Source of the DNA: Syncephalastrum monosporum B8922
Taxonomy: Eukaryota > Mucoromycota > Mucoromycetes > Mucorales > Syncephalastraceae
Reading direction: 5' to 3'
NCBI GenBank assembly: GCA_000697355.1
Contig: JNEN01000833.1
Span: forward strand, 310,001 to 374,000
DNA length: 64,000 nucleotides
The position numbers and the translations under genes were made by a program. This document shows positions 34,427-43,318 of this stretch, in pieces; within the stretch, counting starts at the first letter, position 1, and each line of letters begins with the position of its first letter. Below the pieces are notes generated by a model. It was not told the DNA's origin. It saw only the letters and a list, made by a program, of their open reading frames with translations, and did not search any database.

Positions 34427-34738
34427 TGCATCAGGCTTATGCACCACGTGGTATCCATATGATTGACAAGAGCACACGATAGTATGTATATAGGTTCATA
34501 TCATGGACATTGTCACCGCGTCAGACAGGCATACTTGCAAATGCTGAGATACATGCCAAAAAACCGAGCCCTCATAAGACTGCTGACCACTTTATCAAAA
34601 ACAGCAATGCACTGATAAGGATAGATCAGTAAAACATGTATTTTCTCTTTTTTCCCTTTTCTCTGCCTCTTTTTTCCCTCCCTCTCTCTATCTCTCACGC
34701 GCGCACTCTCTTTAGGCCCACTTTTCAGACTTTTTGCC
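34427..34738 (+). repeat. Conserved 5' flank of family 1 copy A
   Basis: This matches, with small deletions, the reverse complement of 38541-38005 and in part 35375-35580. It starts with a conserved block around TGCACCACGTGGTATCC and ends in a C/T-rich leader before the ATG at 34739. Because it recurs at all three family 1 copies, the flank belongs to the repeated unit and probably includes the promoter. Confidence 0.7.
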
Positions 34739-35250
34739 ATGAATGCACCAGAAGATCTCTTTCAGTTTAAGCTGCCCCGCAAAAACAAACCTTATTCCGA
34801 CTTGGTCAGTCGACTTGTTGCCAATGACCAATGGACTGTCGACACACCTGCGACGGCGCTCCTCAAAGTCACAAAGGGGACCTACATCAGCGCCAGTACC
34901 TGTTCTGTCGATGGCACAGAGTGCGGCGTCCTATACAGTAGTCGCGCGGATAAGCTATACGCTCGGGAGATCAAAAGGAAATAACTTGGGCGAGATTATA
35001 ACTTATCTGGGTATAACTTATCCGCGCGGCTACTGTGCCACATTCGGCCGAACTCCGACTTGCCACGGACATCTGTAAGGCGAACGACAAGGAACAGAGC
35101 AGCAAATCGAATGCCTTGATCACGATCTGCGAACGTTCTGCGAACGATCTGCGAAGCTACCGGATCCCAATTCGCCAAGATTGCAAAAACGATCGCTATC
35201 GAGCCGAAACAAGCAATCAAATATGCTGAAGCCGGTCACCTTTAAGCAAA
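34739..35250 (+). pseudogene. Family 1 cop​y A: PD-(D/E)XK-like gene, deleted and split by a MITE
   Basis: The N-terminal 65 codons match copies B and C (FQFKLPRKNKPYSDLVSRL, VANDQWTVDT, KGTYIS, VDGTEC). At 34936 a 100-bp inverted-repeat element interrupts the frame. After it only SAEL is present, and then the sequence jumps to the family's C-terminal part (DICKANDKEQSSKSNAL, then EAGHL), so about 370 bases that include the putative catalytic E-x-Q are missing. Further stops follow. The copy cannot encode the full protein. Copy B begins about 125 bases after this segment, so A and B are direct tandem neighbours. Confidence 0.75.
34936..35035. mobile_element. 100-bp MITE with CAGT...ACTG ends
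   Basis: The 25-bp ends 34936-34960 and 35011-35035 are inverted repeats with two mismatches, beginning CAGTAG and containing CGCGGATAAG. The element sits inside copy A exactly where copies B and C are continuous, so the insertion is seen directly by comparison. The ends resemble pogo/Tigger-type Tc1-mariner termini, which start CAGT and duplicate TA. Here TA lies on the left, but TG on the right, so a clean target duplication is not visible. It is too small to encode a transposase and must have been moved in trans. Confidence 0.8.
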
Positions 35251-35374
35251 GATCTGAAGCGACAATACGACCAATTTGAAGCTCAGGATTATTCTGATGG
35301 AAATGTGACGCCCATGGATGAACCGGGACCTATCACCCTGCCGCCACAGCATAATAAAAAGTGTTGCACGAGGG

Positions 35375-35580
35375 TGCATCAGGAGTATGCACCACGCGGT
35401 ATCCATATGTTACAATAACAAGGGAATGGTAAGAATCACCCAAGTGCATGGTAGCCACGACGCCATTGTGGTTTTAACGGATGAAGTAGCAATAGTTTTC
35501 ATATTCTCTTTCTCTCTCTTTCTCTCTCTCTCACGCACACGTACTCTCTTTCTGCCCACTTTTTAGTCTTTTTTTTTTTC
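35375..35580 (+). repeat. Conserved 5' flank of family 1 copy B
   Basis: It starts with the same TGCACCACGCGGTATCCATATG block as copies A and C and shares the CACCCAAGT...CATGGTAGC segment with the C flank. It ends in a strong TCTCTCTTTCTCTC leader and T run before the ATG at 35581. Probably the promoter of copy B. Confidence 0.65.
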
Positions 35581-36313
35581 ATGGATATACCAGAAGATCT
35601 CCTTCAGTTCAAGCTGACTCGCAAAAACAAACCTGGTTCCGACAAAATAAGTCGACTTATTGCCAACGACCAGTGGACAGTTGACACTATTACGACGTCG
35701 TTCCTCGAAGTCCCAAAGGGGACTTACATCAGCACGCGTACCTGTTTTGTCGATGGCACCCAGTGCGATGTCCTATATGTTCCACGTTCGGCCGAACTCT
35801 GCAGTCTTCCTCCTGTTATCATGGAAATACAACATACTGTCAGCAAAGAGTTCACGACCAAGGCTATCCAGTATTGCTGGAATATATATCGATTCCATGC
35901 CCATCCAATTCTTATCATCATCTGCATTGGTAAAATCAAGCCAAAAACTTTGGCAAACGAATTTACACCTGCCGAAGATATGCCCTTCTGTTTCCAAACC
36001 GCTTGCACTCATTGGGCGAAACATTATTTCTTAGTCCAAGAACTCCATTGATTCATTTGTGGTCCCTGATGGCACCCAGCCTTTGGATCCCGCCGTGGCA
36101 TTCGCCCACTTTCTTACGTCGGGCCAGCAAAGTATCATCAGTATTGATCGATGGGATGATCCGACAATCCAGCTATTATATCGACTTGCTAAGGACATCT
36201 GTATGGCGAAAGACAAGGAACAAAACAGCAAGTCGAATGCTTTGATCACGATCTGTGAAGCTACCGGATCCCAATTCGCCAAGATTTCAAAAACGATCTC
36301 TATGGAGCCGTAA
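35581..36313 (+). pseudogene. Family 1 copy B: most complete PD-(D/E)XK-like gene, one frameshift
   Basis: This is the longest copy. The ATG frame is open for about 155 codons to 36051. It has the conserved N-terminal block (LLQFKLTRKNKPGSD, IANDQWTVDT), then CDVLYVPRS, then PPVIMEIQHTVSKEF, then IYRFHAHPILIIICIGKIKP. The spacing of D (in CDVLYV), E-x-Q (in MEIQ) and the following hydrophobic strand fits PD-(D/E)XK nucleases of the Rpn/PDDEXK_2 group. Near 36033 the homology moves to the next frame without splice sites (SFVVPDGTQPLDPAVAF onward to LYRLAKDICMAKDKEQNS and SKSNALITICEATGSQF), implying loss of one base. A TAA then replaces Lys after SMEP. The nuclease assignment is inference from motif spacing; the family relation to A, C and D is direct. 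Not an intact gene as it stands. Confidence 0.65.
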
Positions 36314-37030
36314 AAAGCCATTGGACGATACTGTAGAGCTATTGCTGAATAAGGATTGGCTGCATGAACCACAGGTCAAATTGCCTGTGCTCAGGTATTG
36401 GCAGATGCAGTGTTGATGAACGTCAGCAACGGCGAAGCTATTCTGGTGTTTACCGTGGAAATGTATGGAGGAAAAAAATTAGCCGATATTCGTCGCGAAC
36501 TGCCATTCAACCATATCGATCGTCACAGCTAAACCAACGTACGCCAACACAGGAGACGGTTCCAAATTGGTCATCGTCACACAAACTTGGGCTGCATTGA
36601 TTACATCCATTGTACGCCTGGACCAAAGCGAGGAACCAAAAGTGGAACCGTCATCGTGTCATTTTGCTACGTCACCACAGCATACGAAAATATTCATCGA
36701 TCAGGTCAGTTGGACAAGGCGAAAAAGATCGAGTCAAATGCGTCAACGCGGTCCATCGAACCGTTCAGTTTGATTGCCCAGGCAAGGCAACTACGTTCAC
36801 AGTTCCACCACCCAAGGGGCACCCCATGGTGAGCTACTCAGGCGGATCAGGCGTATATCTAGGCGTTCGGCCAACTGCTTTCGAAGCATACCCAAAAATC
36901 AAGAAATTATTTTGGGATCTTTTGCAGCTGTTTGGCAACGATTAGGGAATCATACCAAATTCTACAGCATATGACAGCATTCCTGCCATCCGATATTTCC
37001 AATGCAAATGCAAAAGTGGTCTTTCGTATC
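36314..37030 (+). pseudogene. Decayed coding segment downstream of copy B
   Basis: Open stretches in changing frames look like former protein: ACAQVLADAVLMNVSNGEAI, then EMYGGKKLADIRREL, later YANTGDGSKLVIVTQTWAAL, and near the end VSYSGGSGVYLGVRPTAFEA with KIKKLFWDLLQLFGND. The last part is repeated, on the opposite strand, at 37600-37405 after copy C. It belongs to the repeated unit, but copies A and D do not show it. I do not recognise the product. Confidence 0.4.
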
Positions 37031-37404
37031 CGAAAAACAATTGGCGCGTATTAATTCCTTCATTCACATCATTATCAACTTTTTTTCTTTCAATCTCCCC
37101 ACTTATTTTCTCGGCACGTCCTTTTTTTCTCGACACTCATAATACTGACGAAACGAAGTTTGAGGATGCGACTTGTTCCCTCGAAGCCACGCTTTATTTT
37201 TCGTAATATATAAATTAACTTCTGTCATATGGATGCTCTTTAGCACCTTCCATACCCGCGTACGGATCAGTTTGTTGTGCGTCTTGACAGGAATGGGTTC
37301 CTTCCTCACGAAATGATACAAGCGTCTGGGCGGGACTCCACTTCCGAAGACAGAGTGGAGGCAACACCGATTGTGTTAGCGACCGCGAAGAACAGTAACT
37401 ACGC
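37031..37404. other. Junction between tail-to-tail copies B and C
   Basis: Homology between the B and C tails stops near 37030 on one side and 37405 on the other. The sequence between is A/T-rich with T runs. I see no gene, terminal repeat or target duplication in it. Confidence 0.4.
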
Positions 37405-38004
37405 GCGCATTGCATACGAAAGACCACTGTTTCATTTGCCTTGGAACTATCGGATGAATGAATGCCGTGTGTTGTCGCATTTGGTTGCTCAAAATGCCGT
37501 TGACGATGATTTCCATTTCCATGTCGTTGCCGCCAAACAGTCGCAGAAGATCCAAATAATTCTTGAATTTCCCAATAAACAATGTGGCATTGCTGGGTGC
37601 ACGGCAGAGGTAACAAGTAGTTCGATGGTGGAACTATGAAAGTTCTCGACTCGATTTTTCAATGCAGATGACGATAAGGACCGGATGTGCATGGAATCGA
37701 CGATTATAGTCAAGCAATACTGGATAAAATTTGGCCATGAACTCTTTGTTGACAGTACTGTATACTGTTTTTCCATTATCAAAGGAGGAAGACTGCGGAG
37801 TTCGGCCGATAGGACATCGCACTCGGTGCCATCAACAAAACAAGTACTTGTGCTGATGTAAGTACTGGTTAGGACGTCGAGGAACGCCGTCGCAATTGTG
37901 CCAACGGTCCATTGGTCATTGGCAACAACTCGGCTGATCAAGTCGGAATCAGGTTTGTTTTTGCGGGTCAGCTTGAACTGAAGAAGATTTTCTGGTATGT
38001 TCAT
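37405..38004 (-). pseudogene. Family 1 copy C, inverted and truncated
   Basis: Read on the - strand from the ATG at 38004, it matches copy B: LLQFKLTRKNKPDSDLISRV, ANDQWTVGT, STCFVDGTECDVL. Four codons after CDVL are missing relative to B, and the E-x-Q position reads MEKQ, so the glutamate is kept but the x residue is changed. Soon after, the frame shifts (NKEFMAKFYP and RRFHAHPVLIVICIEK continue in another frame). Then about 840 bases present in B are missing and the sequence resumes in the tail shared with 36800-37030. The copy is a pseudogene, transcriptionally opposed to A and B. Confidence 0.7.
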
Positions 38005-38541
38005 GGCAAAAAGTCAAAAAATGCGCAGAAAGAGAGAGAGGGACACAGAAAGAGAACGTTATCTGCGTGAGACTTGGGCATTCAGGATACCTGTGATGCT
38101 GGCCCGTATTTCAACTTGGGATACTTTCTATCCTGCTTAGTGAGAAAAGTACGGGAGAAGAAGACCAGCAGTGAGGAAAAGAGAGAAGTGACACGAAGAG
38201 AGAAATCGCATGTTTCACTGATCTGCTTGCTTCTTTTTATCCTTATCACTGCATTGCTGTTTTTGGTGAAGTGGTCAGCAGTTTTACAAGGGCTCGGTGT
38301 TTCGGCATCTATCACCGCATTTGCAAGCATGCCAGTCTGATGCGGTGACAACGTCCATGATATGAACCTATATACATACTATCGTGTGTGCGAAACATCG
38401 GCTATCATGTTCGCTGCGTCTTATCCGTTAGAATTACATGTCTCACACAACAGCATAGAGGCTACCATGTACTACTTGGGTGACTCTTCCATACTCTTGT
38501 CAGCCATATGGATACCACGTGGTGCATAAACCGGATGCAAA
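38005..38541 (-). repeat. Conserved 5' flank of family 1 copy C
   Basis: It is the reverse complement of the copy A flank, with an extra segment of about 100 bases that copy A has lost. It ends at the TGCACCACGTGGTATCC block near 38520-38541. The - strand reads as a C/T-rich leader before the ATG at 38004. Confidence 0.7.
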
Positions 38542-38867
38542 CCCATATGTCAAATACACCCGTTTTTATAAAAGCTTTCTATACCCACATCTGTATCTAA
38601 TCATTGAAACGGTTGCTCTTCATGAACATCTTCATTCCATCACTATTTTTACAACCACCGCCTAGTACAAGTACAACTCTATCATAATGTCACACTGAAC
38701 TGGTTCTGTTCACTCCGTCCTCTCTCAAATCTGTTATTAGATTATAATCGGATAGAGCATCTAGATTTTTCTCTTTCCCTTTTCCTACGAGTAAAGACCA
38801 GTCTCACGTACTTTTCTGTTACCTGTTCCTACCGAACTTTTCTACTTCTTGCCTGCCTATATCACAG

Positions 38868-39153
38868 TACTTCCTCATTAGCTTGAAGCATACATTTCTC
38901 AACTTTTTCGCCTCTACGTGTTTTGGTTTCTGCTTTTTTTATGTCAACGGTCAACCTCATATGGACGACAAGTAGTAAGCCTGATATCAGACATGCAAGT
39001 CAACGCTAGGCTCACAGGCTGATAGCTTGAATGATCTCCAAGGACAAACGATTACTCTGACTCAGGACATGAGCGTCCTTGTCGGATCCATGTACAGGGT
39101 GAGCGCTATACAACAAACCTCAATCAGCATATACATAACCAATGTACGCAGGT
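38868..39153 (+). pseudogene. Family 2 5' part (unit D), divergent from copy C
   Basis: Bases 38868-38965 match the reverse complement of 34416-34326. The sequence has a T-rich leader, an ATG at 38941, stops soon after, and at about 39102 the same GTGAGCGCTAT donor as unit E, followed by an acceptor at 39151. The protein cannot be read through. It starts 937 bases from the copy C start, in the opposite direction, which repeats the E/A arrangement in mirror image. Confidence 0.5.
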
Positions 39154-39790
39154 CTTGAATCCCCCTGGGACATTCGTTCACCCCTTTACGCCTAGCCACC
39201 AGAGTATTATCAGTACTGCTCAATGGATGATCTGACGATCCAGTTTCTGTATCGACTTGCTAAGGACACCCGTAAGGCGGACTACAAGGAACAGAAGAGC
39301 AAGTCGAATGCTTTGATCACCATCTGTGAAGCTAGCGGGTCCCAATTCGCCAAGATTGCAAAAACGATCTCTATAAGCCGAAAAAAGGCATCAAATACGC
39401 TGAAGCCGGTCATCTTTACAGCACAGATTTGAAGCGGCAATGCGACCAACTTGAAACTCAGGATTCTGAAGAAAATGTGAGGAGAGCCTCCTCCAAAGCT
39501 AAAAGCCTGGTATACAAGGCCGTTTTCAAGAGGCCTACATACACAAAAGAAGGAAACGCCAAACTAGTCTGCAAGGTTTTGAAAAAGCTGACAGTTAAGA
39601 AAAGTGCACAGTTAAGAAAAGTGCGGTCCTGCACTTCGCCCGTCACTGAGCACGTGTAAGGTGTCGCGCCGGAACTTGTCACCATGTTGGCAGAACAAAC
39701 CTCCAATGACGACACTATCAATACCACCAACGATTTTGTTGTTTTTGTTAAGAGGTACAAACTGTGTCATGAAGCAAGGCGCATGGATTG
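39154..39790 (+). pseudogene. Family 1 3' half (copy D) fused behind a family 2 5' part
   Basis: From 39154 the sequence aligns with the C-terminal half of copy B: the LDPAVAF region, then the QSIIS segment, a one-base insertion near 39224, and LYRLAKDTRKADYKEQKSKS, NALITICEASGSQFAKIAKT. It runs further than B, through KRQCDQLETQDSEENVRRAS and a basic Lys-rich segment to a TAA at 39657. The same frame is open again for about 40 codons (APELVTMLAEQTSND). The nuclease-like N-terminal half is absent. It is a chimera of two repeated genes and not functional as it stands. Confidence 0.6.
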
Positions 39791-40088
39791 ACATGGATGG
39801 TGGAGTGAAGGCCGGAAGGAAGGACATTCCAAAGAGCATGGCAAGAGCTCCAATATGGCATCAAGATATCGTGAAATTACCAAGGCGTCCACTTCAAAGT
39901 AATGGTTGCCGTCATGCTGCTCTGTCCAAAGGGTCCTGAACCATTACAGTATCGTATATCGACGAACATCGAATATGATTGCGATAGGCTCGGTTCAATT
40001 GCTGCATCGGTATGTGGGGAATCTGCTCGACATTATCGCTGTGTATTGGGTTTAGTTATAAATACAAAGTTGGAAGAGAAACTAGAAT

Positions 40089-41650
40089 CTAGAGAGGTGC
40101 TTCAAACAAGCGATTCATAAATAGTTTGGTAAAGCGAGGACCATTGCCACGGAGGAAAACTTGGACGTTGTTGGGTTCGTCGCCCCACGCTGATTTGTCC
40201 TGGGTCCAACTTCTTCGGTCGTAGATACACATGCCCTGACTATACTTGCCTTCTGTTTCGACACGGAGATCAAGCCGGCTATACTGCCAATTCTTTTCCA
40301 ACTCAGGGTTGCCCTGACCATCACCCTTGTCTTGGATCATGTCCAAACATAAGAGAGCCGTGTACGCATCATACCTAATAGTAGATTGTATGAGGATAGT
40401 TCAACAACCAGAGACATCCCAGTACTTACGGCGACAATGTCTCGATGCTGTAGAGGCGGCTGACCACCTCAAATGACCAAATCAGGAAAGCATTACAGAA
40501 TGTGCTGACCGGGTTCTTGCCCTTGATAGGTAATATGTACTTTTGATATAATTCCCGTGATATGTTGCCGTCTTCCGAACCTATAGTGAAACGTATCAAT
40601 AACATGGCCCGTCACGCATCAAATTTCACATACCATCCAGAGGCAGGATGACGACGTGGCACGGTGCCTGCTTGTTCTGTTCAACGAGGTTGAGACGTTC
40701 TTGGTAACCTTGGGGAGTATGTTTAAAACCCTTGGAGGTAGCGAGAACAACATCGGCCGCATAGGGGTCGGCGCAAAAGTTAAATTCGGCCGTGGGAGAA
40801 ACATTGCCGGGTAGGTCTATCGCACTGTAAAATATAGACTCTATATTAGCCCATATACTGAGATAGCCACGATTATGGCCTTTCTTTACCCGCCCATGAT
40901 CACAATACGCTTTACACGGCTGAATGTGACCGGATCACGCTCGTAAGCGAGGGCGAGGTTCGTCAGAGGACCGACGGCGAGGAGCGAGACGGAGAGAGGA
41001 GGAGACGTCTTGAGCTGGTGGAGGATCTCGTCCGCAGCGTCGCGAGATGTGGTGCGGAAAGCTTTCGCATTGCTGGCTGGGGCATCCTTGTCGGCCAATT
41101 CTTTGGCATCATGGATAAGCTGCTGCTCCCAGTCAGGAGGAGCTGCATGCAGACCCTGCATGCAGTTTGAGTATGGCACTCGACCAGATTATTCTACTGC
41201 ATGATTACCTTAGCATGCGTTTCACCGAGACCGTCGCTGCCATGGAAATAGGTGGCAGAAATCAGGGACCGTCGCAGTGGGCGTTCGCATCCTGCAAGCC
41301 CTCCGCTTCAGTATACGTTCCGCAAGGACATGGATGGTACCTGTTCTTACCTACTGCCAGCACAGGCAATTCCTCGTAGGGCACAGTGATCCCGCACGCA
41401 GCATTGTGATCGCGCATGACGTTCATGATGGTGACTGCATTGCGCTTTACGTCTTCCAAAGAGGTATTGCCATGAGTGAGAGTGATTGCCCGTACGAGGA
41501 CCTCGGGCGACAGGAGCATATATAAAATGGCAAGCGCATCGTCAATGCCCTGATAAATTTGAAGTTGTATGGGTAAGTGCCTCGGCCAATCAGGGAAGGG
41601 TGCCTTACAGGGTCAGTGTCTATAATGATTGATTCTCTCTGTTGAGCCAT
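40089..41650 (-). CDS. Inosine-uridine-type nucleoside hydrolase
   Basis: Seven exons on the - strand: 41609-41650, 41351-41549, 41209-41291, 40890-41155, 40634-40824, 40430-40580, 40089-40374; 405 residues. The enzyme splits ribonucleosides into base and ribose for nucleoside salvage. The N-terminal DTDPGIDDALAIL is the calcium-binding signature, built across the first intron. Other family blocks are TLTHGNTS, YFHGSDGLGE, SLLAVGPLTNLALA and RIVIMGGAIDLPGNVSPTAEFNFCADP, which carry further metal and substrate contacts. No signal peptide is present, so it is probably cytosolic. The C-terminal 90 residues (WGDEPNNVQVF, GPRFTKLFMNRLF) match longer fungal members of the family. It is the first intact gene to the right of the repeat region and shows no damage. 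Confidence 0.93.
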
Positions 41651-43318
41651 AGCGAAGAAAGAGAAAAAGAAAGAGACAGGAGAATAGAGCGGGCAACTAA
41701 GGCACAAATGCGAATGTGAAACAACGTACAGTGCGCCCGGTGCCTATTCGCGGTTTTATGAACAATCGCTCAGCGGGTTTTAGTTTCCCCAATCCGAAGT
41801 CCTTGAAAAGGCAGTTTTTTTGCAAAAAGGGGCACGTCTCTCTCCACCGCTCCCAGACCTTTCAACCGCTGCAGGGTGTGTAACCCGACACCAAAAACCC
41901 TTTATATGTTTTGCTTTCCTTTTTCTTTTCTTCGCACACACTTCATTTTTCGACCTCTTTTTCGATCTTCTTTACTTTCAGACTATATTTGCATCATATA
42001 GCTACTATTAATCCCTCTAATTAACAACCACGCACTACACGACTCTACGAAGTGCCTTCCAGGCCATACAGACCAAGCCAAGGCTGACACAAAAACTCAC
42101 ACCGGTCTCGCTAGCTTGCTCAAGAGCTCCCCATTGCGTCCCTGCTCCAGCAACGTGAATTTGTGGCGCTGAATGACGGTGTGCGATCTCCTGAACCGCC
42201 TGCAGTCAACCGCAGATGAGCCATGTACCATTACAAAGGCCCCTTCGGGCCAACGCTCCGGATAGACATGGCGATTTTTCTGCTGCTGTGCTTGCTGGTG
42301 CCATTATGCTCGATACCGCGCACAACAAAGCAATAATGATCAACACAGCGGAACTGGGTGGTCGTTTAAAAGTCAGTCGATTGCCACAGAGAATCTTTCG
42401 GCAATCTCAAGGATAGGGCCCATCCAACCTCGCTGCCTCCACCAAGCACCACCATATACCCTGACGTGTGGCCTGTGACATCAAACAAACATGACCGACC
42501 AAAGCTTGTGATTTGGATACAGGTGTCCAATGCTGGGGTGACGTCAATGACGCGCTTAGATAATAAGTTCCTATATCAAGCTGGCGCAATCACAACACAC
42601 TCTCGGTTGCGTTACCAAAGCTGACTCCCTTGGCTGCCTCATATTCCTTGACACAGCATCCGCTCGAACTGCTGCCAAGTAGCTGGTTAACAATCCGATG
42701 GTGACTACTATGGTGTCGAGGAAGGCCCCTTTGCTTCATTAACTACGCCAAACGCGCACCTCGTTTCATGTAATGTCAACCTACCGTCTCTGCAGAGCGT
42801 CAGGCTCTTTGACCATGATCCATGCATGTCAGCCCTTCTCTCTCTTCACCATCCATAACAATGATCGCGGTCGACTTACTTCTGCAGCAATACTCCCTGC
42901 TATTGCAGAAGGGTGATCAACCACGGAGCAGACGGAACACTGGATAAGCTGCACCTGCTCAATTGATCAAGGAAAGCGAATGGAAAGAGTATAAGCAACC
43001 TGGAAAGCGTTATGCGGCTCTGGTGAACAAGCAATTACTGTATACCAATCCTGGGCAACGAAACACTCAATGAACACTTGGAAGCGCTGGCCATCTTGAT
43101 TTCATGCCTCTATAATCACAGCCAATGAAACGGTAGCAATGCATATCAAGGAAGCGTTTGAGTTCATGGAAGATTGGTGCTGAAACCCAGTCCCGTGACA
43201 TGAACCAAAAAAAAAAAAAAAAAAGAACCGCTGATTGGTTGTTCATATAAGCGCGCATTTAAGAGATGAAAACCTGCGAATTGGCACAAGGGGCATCCAT
43301 GTACAGCAACTACTCCAT
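41651..43318. other. 1.7-kb region with possible decayed coding sequence
   Basis: There is no intact gene. Between about 42030 and 43110 the + strand has higher GC and several open pieces that look protein-derived (AAVLAGAIMLDTAHNKAI; LGNETLNEHLEALAILIS), split by many stops and frame changes. This could be the relic of a gene, but I cannot name it. The left 350 bases contain the nucleoside hydrolase promoter. Confidence 0.35.

Noticed and set aside
34142..34477. 111-codon open frame on the - strand in the repeat region
   Set aside because: It crosses the conserved 5' flank of copy A and the leader of family 2, so most of it is promoter-like repeat sequence rather than a protein.
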